This document shows, piece by piece, positions 29,818 through 33,446 of a DNA stretch of 33,446 nt (position 1 is the stretch's first letter; each line of letters begins with the position of its first letter). This stretch comes from a virus. Location: positions 1-33,446 of IMG/VR virus record IMGVR_UViG_3300027859_000051, one strand, 5' to 3'. The translations under genes were made by a program, and so were the position numbers. The notes under the pieces were generated by a model. The model was given only the letters and a program-made list of their open reading frames with translations. It did no database searches and was not told the origin of the DNA.

Positions 29818-30083
29818 GTCCATACGATCCAGTTTGGAAAAGAGAACTGCCTTCTGCAGCTGATGACGCAGCAAATGTAATGAGTGGTTATCAACAACAA
29901 TTAGAATTTAATTTTAAGCCAAGAGAAGCTACACCAGAAGAAGCAGAAGAATGGCAAGAGAAAGAATTAAATTGGTGGGGGGAAAAACAATTAATGTTTG
30001 TAGCTATAGCTTCTCTAATACAATTAAGTGCTTTAGGATTTATGTTTACAATGATGTTTTTAATAGGAGTAGGATTTAAATGA
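29814..30083 (+). CDS. Small membrane protein next to cytochrome c
   Basis: This 89-residue protein overlaps the cytochrome gene (ATGA) and the glutaredoxin gene (4 bases). The N-terminal half is acidic and charged (REATPEEAEEWQEKELNW), and the C-terminal half is one membrane helix (LMFVAIASLIQLSALGFMF). It has no known family. Its position between cytochrome c and glutaredoxin suggests a partner of one of these, for instance an anchor or assembly helper, but this is a guess. Confidence 0.78.
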   Translation: MSPYDPVWKRELPSAADDAANVMSGYQQQLEFNFKPREATPEEAEEWQEKELNWWGEKQLMFVAIASLIQLSALGFMFTMMFLIGVGFK

Positions 30084-30325
30084 AAATAGAAATATACGGT
30101 AAAACACAATGTCCATATTGTGATATGGCTAAAAGATTAGCAGAAAGAGTATGTAAAGAATCAGAACAGCAATTACATACGTATAATTATTATCAATTAG
30201 GAACAGACTTTCAAAGGGAATTTATATTAGAAGAATTTCCTGGGGCAAGAACCTTTCCACAAATAAAAATTGATGGTAAGAACATAGGTGGATATACCGA
30301 CTTTGAGGAGTATATGCGTGATTAG
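30080..30325 (+). CDS. Glutaredoxin
   Basis: This 81-residue protein has the redox motif CPYC at residues 11-14, the cis-proline region RTFPQIKID and the GGYTDFEEYM end that binds glutathione. It is the smallest classical glutaredoxin type and serves as hydrogen donor for class Ia ribonucleotide reductase, like T4 NrdC. It lies in the RNR operon, overlapping both neighbours. Function is well supported. Confidence 0.94.
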   Translation: MKIEIYGKTQCPYCDMAKRLAERVCKESEQQLHTYNYYQLGTDFQREFILEEFPGARTFPQIKIDGKNIGGYTDFEEYMRD

Positions 30326-30473
30326 TATACTACAATGTCCAGAGTGTTTTATTCATTGTGAAGTAATAACAGATAATGAAGATACTATGGAAGAGGCAAG
30401 ATTTTGTCCTCATTGTGGTTATGAAATAAATGTAAAAGAAGAAGAAGATTATGATGAAGATATTGATTATTAG
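30318..30473 (+). CDS. Small zinc-ribbon protein (51 aa)
   Basis: I chose GTG at 30318, since GAGGAG lies 7 bases upstream; an in-frame GTG at 30288 has no good site. The product is VISILQCPECFIHCEV..., with a second knuckle FCPHCGYEI about 25 residues later. Two CPxC pairs make a typical zinc ribbon. The tail is very acidic (EEEDYDEDIDY). It overlaps the glutaredoxin gene by 8 bases. It might bind nucleic acid or a protein, like many small phage zinc-ribbon proteins. Confidence 0.78.
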   Translation: MISILQCPECFIHCEVITDNEDTMEEARFCPHCGYEINVKEEEDYDEDIDY

Positions 30474-30603
30474 TATTGCACTGTATTGCACTTTTGGATG
30501 TGTTTCCAAACCAATGAATCCAGTCGAACCAAGTAATAATAAATATAATACGTGTGATTATGCAACAGTAGAGCCAAATATTGACTGTACTTTGGTTGCA
30601 TAA
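30451..30603 (+). CDS. Very small putative lipoprotein (50 aa)
   Basis: The frame overlaps the 3' end of the zinc-ribbon gene by 23 bases. The product begins MMKILIISIALYCTFGCVSK, a short signal-like segment with Gly-Cys17 as a possible lipobox. A proline and asparagine rich part follows with three more cysteines (TCDYATVEPNIDCTL). It ends with TAA at 30601-30603. Too short for most gene finders. Exported lipoprotein status is inferred from the N-terminus. Confidence 0.55.
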   Translation: MMKILIISIALYCTFGCVSKPMNPVEPSNNKYNTCDYATVEPNIDCTLVA

Positions 30604-30611
30604 ATACATGT

Positions 30612-31052
30612 ATGAATTGGAAATATAATGGTCTAGATTGGAATCCACCGGAGAACTTCTCTCCTAAAGATTACTATGGATTTGTATATGTTATTACAAA
30701 TCGAGCAACAAACAAAAAATACATCGGTAAAAAATTCTTTTGGAGTAAGAAAACTCTCCCACCATTAAAAGGTAAAAAGCGTAAAAGAAGAAGTATAGTA
30801 GAATCTAATTGGAGAGATTACTATGGTTCAAGCGCAAACCTAATGGAAGATATTAATCAATGTGGGAAAGAAATGTTCTATAGAGAGATCTTATATCTTG
30901 GAAAAGGAAAAGGTGATCTTGCATATATGGAAGCAAAACTCCAGTTTGATAACGATGTTCTCCTATCAGACCAGTACTATAATGGCATAATCCAAGTCAG
31001 AATAGGTGGTAATTCAGTAAAAGTATTAAAAGAGGGGTTTACAAATGAGTAA
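30612..31052 (+). CDS. GIY-YIG-like putative endonuclease
   Basis: This 146-residue protein has YGFVYVITNRATNKKYIGKK, the G-(F/L/I)-V-Y...Y-I-G core, followed by a lysine-rich insert, WRDYYGSSANLMEDI and MEAKLQFDNDVLLSDQYYN with the likely catalytic Glu. This exact layout is common in phage Seg-like nucleases without a fused DNA-binding module. It is probably a nicking or homing-type endonuclease, perhaps free-standing. The last codons (EEGFTNE) overlap the -35 of promoter P6. Confidence 0.83.
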   Translation: MNWKYNGLDWNPPENFSPKDYYGFVYVITNRATNKKYIGKKFFWSKKTLPPLKGKKRKRRSIVESNWRDYYGSSANLMEDINQCGKEMFYREILYLGKGKGDLAYMEAKLQFDNDVLLSDQYYNGIIQVRIGGNSVKVLKEGFTNE

Positions 31053-31067
31053 ATCTATGGTATAATA
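31039..31067 (+). promoter_or_regulatory. T4 early-like promoter P6
   Basis: TTTACA (31039-31044) and TATAAT (31062-31067) are 17 bp apart, with GGGG before the -35 and TGG before the -10. The -35 lies inside the GIY-YIG-like gene. The predicted start near 31074 allows an mRNA for the short ORF at 31091 and RNase H. Confidence 0.85.
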
Positions 31068-31090
31068 TGCCTATGTTTTTGGAAAATGAA

Positions 31091-31180
31091 ATGGGTTTGT
31101 TTATTATGCTAAACATATTTGCATGGTTTGGACTGCCCGCAATATTTATTTTATTAGGAGATTACTTTGATATTACTTGA
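31091..31180 (+). CDS. Possible membrane microprotein (29 aa)
   Basis: After promoter P6 an ATG at 31091 with GGA 7 bases upstream opens a 29-codon frame. The product is nearly all hydrophobic (MGLFIMLNIFAWFGLPAI, then FILLGDYFDIT) and would be one membrane helix. It overlaps the start of RNase H by 14 bases, so it could also serve as a coupling leader ORF. Evidence is only the position, ribosome site and composition. Confidence 0.45.
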   Translation: MGLFIMLNIFAWFGLPAIFILLGDYFDIT

Positions 31181-32009
31181 TTATAGCCAAATTGCGTTGG
31201 CAAATATTATAGTACAAAAAATAGATGATGAAGAACTAATACGTCACATGATTCTTAATTCTATCCGTATGTACAATAAGAAATATCGTGATGAATATGG
31301 TCAAATGATTATATGTTGCGATGGATTCAACACTTGGAGGAAACAATACTTTCCTGAATACAAGGCTAACAGAAAGAAAAGCAGAAATGCTTCAGATCTA
31401 AATTGGGAAAATATATTCTTATTCCTAAACCAAATCAGAGAAGAAATAAAAGAAAATTTACCTTATAAAGTACTACACATGGACGGGGTAGAAGCAGATG
31501 ATATTATAGGAACACTAACCTATGAAACACAGGAGTTTGGACAACACGAACCTGTTATGATTATATCATCAGATAAAGACTTTATACAGTTACACAAGTT
31601 TAATAACGTCAAGCAATATTCGCCTGCACTTAAAAGAATGGTGGAAGAAAAACACCCAAGACAATATCTATTTGAACATGTATGTCGTGGCGATTCAGGA
31701 GATGGTATACCAAATGTCTTATCTCCAGACAATAGCTTTACAGACGGGATTAAACAAACCCCACTCAGAAAAACAGTTATAGATTTCTGGATGGAAAATG
31801 AAGAGAACATGCCGCAGGAAGTACTTAGAAATTATCAAAGAAATTCAACACTAATTGATCTTTCTAAGATTCCTACGGACATATATAGTAATATAGTTCA
31901 AGAATACAATTCGCAGAAACCTGCAATGAAAATGAAAGTACTAAATTACCTAATTAAAAAAAGATGTAAAAACTTGATTGAAGTCGTGGAGGAATTTTAC
32001 AATGGCTGA
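31167..32009 (+). CDS. rnh: RNase H / 5'-3' exonuclease of the T4 type
   Basis: The start is TTG at 31167, set by AGGAG 6 bases upstream. The 280-residue product has the FEN-like acidic sites: LDYSQIA (N-terminal Asp), CCDGFNTWRKQYFPEYKANR, GVEADDIIGTL, ISSDKDFIQL and GDSGDGIPNVL. This matches T4 RNase H, which removes RNA primers from Okazaki fragments. The final helical part is as in T4. It overlaps the next gene by 8 bases. T4 also groups this gene with replication functions. Confidence 0.93.
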   Translation: MILLDYSQIALANIIVQKIDDEELIRHMILNSIRMYNKKYRDEYGQMIICCDGFNTWRKQYFPEYKANRKKSRNASDLNWENIFLFLNQIREEIKENLPYKVLHMDGVEADDIIGTLTYETQEFGQHEPVMIISSDKDFIQLHKFNNVKQYSPALKRMVEEKHPRQYLFEHVCRGDSGDGIPNVLSPDNSFTDGIKQTPLRKTVIDFWMENEENMPQEVLRNYQRNSTLIDLSKIPTDIYSNIVQEYNSQKPAMKMKVLNYLIKKRCKNLIEVVEEFYNG

Positions 32010-32490
32010 AAAAATGATTTCAGAGGTATTACAAAAAGCCGCTGAATTAAAAACAAAAAACGAGAAGATAGAGTACTTACGTGCTAATAATTCTAAACCT
32101 TTGAGAACTATATTGGCTGGATCTTTTGATCCGTCAATACAATTTCTATTACCGGAAGGTACACCACCATACAGAAAAGATGACGCACCAAAAGGGTTCG
32201 AACCATCTAATCTGCATAAGATATCTAGACAATTTAAATATTTCGATGTTGGCGGAATCGGAGAAAGATTAACGGCTGCCAAGAGAGAGAAAATGTTTAT
32301 TAACTGTTTAGAATCTTTGCACCCGGACGAAGCAGAACTAGTGCTTCTCATGAAAGATAAGAAGATGGCTGGCAAATATAAAGGGATTACTAAAAAGTTA
32401 GTATCAGATGCTTTCCCAAATCTTATCAAAGGCGCCCGTGAGGGCTTAGAGGGACTTCCAGCTAGTGAGGCGGAGGAAGTTAAACAATAA
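32002..32490 (+). CDS. DUF6433-like conserved phage protein
   Basis: I place the start at ATG 32002 because GGAGGA lies about 9 bases upstream; an ATG at 31978 lacks a ribosome site. The 162-residue product has KNEKIEYLRANNSKPLRTIL, then LPEGTPPYRKDDAP and KREKMFINCLESLHPDEAEL, KDKKMAGKYKGITKKLVSDA. This layout (LPEGTPPY...LE.LHP.DAEL...YKGIT) is that of DUF6433 proteins, found beside RNase H in many marine T4-like phages. Function unknown; the neighbourhood suggests replication or late transcription. Confidence 0.85.
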   Translation: MAEKMISEVLQKAAELKTKNEKIEYLRANNSKPLRTILAGSFDPSIQFLLPEGTPPYRKDDAPKGFEPSNLHKISRQFKYFDVGGIGERLTAAKREKMFINCLESLHPDEAELVLLMKDKKMAGKYKGITKKLVSDAFPNLIKGAREGLEGLPASEAEEVKQ

Positions 32491-32574
32491 CCAACGTTAA
32501 GGAGGTGATCTAAGTAAGATATATTATGTTTTACTTTAACTTTTTTACAGGAGGACACCAAACTTAAAAATTCA
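32491..32574 (+). other. 3'UTR with two ribosome-binding-like sites and no proper gene
   Basis: This stretch lies between the DUF6433-like stop and the terminator. It contains TAAGGAGGTGATC at 32498-32510, complementary to the 3' end of bacterial 16S rRNA over 12-13 bases, and AGGAGG at 32549-32554. Neither has a start codon at normal spacing. The only ATG (32526) opens 13 codons. I see no other signal here. Confidence 0.6.
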
Positions 32575-32609
32575 GTAAACCCTTAGTCTGCAGCTAGGGG
32601 TTTACTTTT
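32575..32609 (+). terminator. Strong rho-independent terminator overlapping promoter P7
   Basis: GTAAACCCTTAG (32575-32586) pairs with CTAGGGGTTTAC (32594-32605) as a 12-bp stem with one G-T pair and a 7-base loop, followed by TTTT. It ends the RNase H operon. The 3' arm is also the GGGGTTTAC -35 region of promoter P7. Confidence 0.85.
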
Positions 32610-32629
32610 CACACTTGATATGGTATAAT
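32601..32629 (+). promoter_or_regulatory. T4 early-like promoter P7
   Basis: TTTACT (32601-32606) and TATAAT (32624-32629) are 17 bp apart, with CTAGGGG before the -35 and TGG before the -10. The predicted start at about 32636-32637 coincides with the ATG at 32637, so this transcript should also be leaderless. It shares 16 bases (CTAGGGGTTTACTTTT) with promoter P2. Confidence 0.88.
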
Positions 32630-32636
32630 AGATATT

Positions 32637-33029
32637 ATGAATATATTAACTAGATTCGCTACATGGGTCGTCGATTGCTGGAGATTAGTAATGGACAACC
32701 GATACAACCCACTTAAATATATCCCAGATCCTAGTTTACAATCATACTTTACTTTAGTATTGTTTGTAATGTGGTCTGTGTATTTTGGATTCTTAGCTAT
32801 ATTTTATATGGGCTGGTTAGGATATGATATTGTCCTAAGTATTATTATTCACATGATGGTTTTAATTCCAGTTATGTTTACTAACGCTGTTTTTATGGAC
32901 GCAGAAAGAAATGGTTCCAAATGGTTAAAAGATGTTAGAACACAACAAGATATTGAAGCCATGGATAAAAGACTAAAAAAACGTAATTATGAAAAAAGAA
33001 TAAAATGGGATATTGATATAGAAGCATGA
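32637..33029 (+). CDS. Conserved membrane protein with two to three helices
   Basis: This 130-residue protein has a positively charged amphipathic start (MNILTRFATWVVDCWRLVMD), YNPLKYIPDPSLQSYF, two hydrophobic segments (TLVLFVMWSVYFGFLAIFY; IIIHMMVLIPVMFTNAVF) and a basic, helical C-terminus. The Asn-Pro-Leu...Ile-Pro-Asp start and helix pair recur in marine T4-like phages. The ATG has no ribosome site and sits at the start of promoter P7. It overlaps the next gene by 4 bases. Function unknown. Confidence 0.83.
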   Translation: MNILTRFATWVVDCWRLVMDNRYNPLKYIPDPSLQSYFTLVLFVMWSVYFGFLAIFYMGWLGYDIVLSIIIHMMVLIPVMFTNAVFMDAERNGSKWLKDVRTQQDIEAMDKRLKKRNYEKRIKWDIDIEA

Positions 33030-33446
33030 ACATATTTGTATTAGATAGAGACCCAATTGTTGCAGCACAAATGCAATGTGACAAACACATTGTAAAAATG
33101 ATTGTGGAATCAGCTCAGATGATGTCCACTGCACATCGTATGCTAGACGCAAGAGTTACACGTGGTCCATCTAAATCAGGAAAGACTATACAAAAGAAAT
33201 GGGTCTTTGATGACGAAAGAGAAGATATTCTATACAAAGCTGTTCACATGTATCATCCATGTACCACTTGGACTATGGAATCTATGCACAACTATCGTTG
33301 GCATTATATACACTTCATTGGTATGTGTGACGAATATAAATACAGGTATGGTAAGGTTCATGGCACTGATGAAAGACTAAGGGGACCATTAGAAAAAATA
33401 CCACACAATATACCACGTGGAAAAATGACAGACTTTGCATTAGCAA
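33026..33446 (+). CDS. Conserved phage protein (partial, cut by window end)
   Basis: An ATGA overlap starts this frame, which runs open to the window end (about 140 residues). It opens MNIFVLDRDPIVAAQMQCDK and HIVKMIVESAQMMSTAHRML. After a small insert, YKAVHMYHPCTTWTMESMHN and YRWHYIHFIGMCDEYKYRYG follow. The run of His, Cys and Trp (CDKHIVKM, HPCTTW, NYRWHY) is strongly conserved in similar proteins of many phages and suggests a metal- or nucleotide-binding enzyme, but I cannot name a reaction. Confidence 0.82.
   Translation, partial: MNIFVLDRDPIVAAQMQCDKHIVKMIVESAQMMSTAHRMLDARVTRGPSKSGKTIQKKWVFDDEREDILYKAVHMYHPCTTWTMESMHNYRWHYIHFIGMCDEYKYRYGKVHGTDERLRGPLEKIPHNIPRGKMTDFALA

Noticed and set aside
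32526-32567. 13-codon ORF (MFYFNFFTGGHQT) after the 16S-complementary motif
   Set aside because: The ATG is about 15 bases after the end of the complementary stretch, too far for normal initiation, and the peptide is very short. I kept the region as a 3'UTR.
1-33446. tRNA genes, CRISPR arrays, insertion sequences, attachment sites
   Set aside because: I found no cloverleaf-like sequence, no regularly spaced repeats, no transposase and no integrase. Gaps between genes are too short for most of these.

Overview
The window looks like one segment of a marine T4-like myovirus genome. It is AT-rich, and every gene I can support is on the + strand. Genes are packed with ATGA or TAATG overlaps, and no stretch above about 150 bases lacks a gene. 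T4-type core genes are present: uvsX, gp41 helicase, gp42-like dCMP hydroxymethylase, a polynucleotide-kinase-type 3' phosphatase, nrdA/nrdB/glutaredoxin and T4-type RNase H. A phage bS21 gene, low GC and several strong Shine-Dalgarno sequences that fit an alphaproteobacterial 16S 3' end suggest, but do not prove, a SAR11-like host. No head, tail, terminase or DNA polymerase gene lies in this window.

Layout. 1-2215: a SleB-type cell wall hydrolase, a staphylococcal-nuclease homologue, a PD-(D/E)XK-like nuclease and a tiny membrane gene. 2264-5063: a coupled nucleotide module (Nmad1/DUF1599-like, gp42-like enzyme, AsnB-type amidotransferase, dCMP deaminase). 5129-9393: peroxiredoxin, bS21, UvsX, gp41 and an exported outer-membrane beta-barrel. 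9492-10931: small proteins and a 3' phosphatase. 10978-23770: a late-type block of mostly lysine-rich proteins. Many start with MKxFKxF and carry [LIV]-x-E-[GASND] sites resembling T4 capsid-targeting and prohead-protease signals. The block includes a cytidylyltransferase-like protein, a KxDG ligase-like protein and a RimK ATP-grasp/retropepsin fusion. 23757-25941: a lysis-type group with an overlapping spanin-like pair and a class 3 lipase. 25988-31052: an RNR operon that also carries a membrane c-type cytochrome, glutaredoxin and a GIY-YIG-like nuclease. 31091-33446: RNase H, a DUF6433-like protein and two further conserved phage genes, the last cut by the window end.

Regulation. Seven near-identical promoters (usually GGGGTTTAC, always exactly 17 bp, then TATAAT, mostly with an extended -10) drive the early/middle operons and resemble T4 early promoters. 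In three of them the -35 box is part of a terminator-like hairpin, so termination and re-initiation share the same bases. Several promoters sit so close to the ATG that the mRNA should be leaderless. A 3'UTR before the last operon carries a 12-13 base complement to the 16S 3' end with no start codon at usable distance.

The strongest candidate for something new is the 10978-23770 block: a long run of putative capsid-targeted, protease-processed modular polyproteins, which would form a large set of packaged internal proteins. The HMase/AsnB/deaminase module (possible cytosine modification) and the RNR-linked cytochrome c come next.
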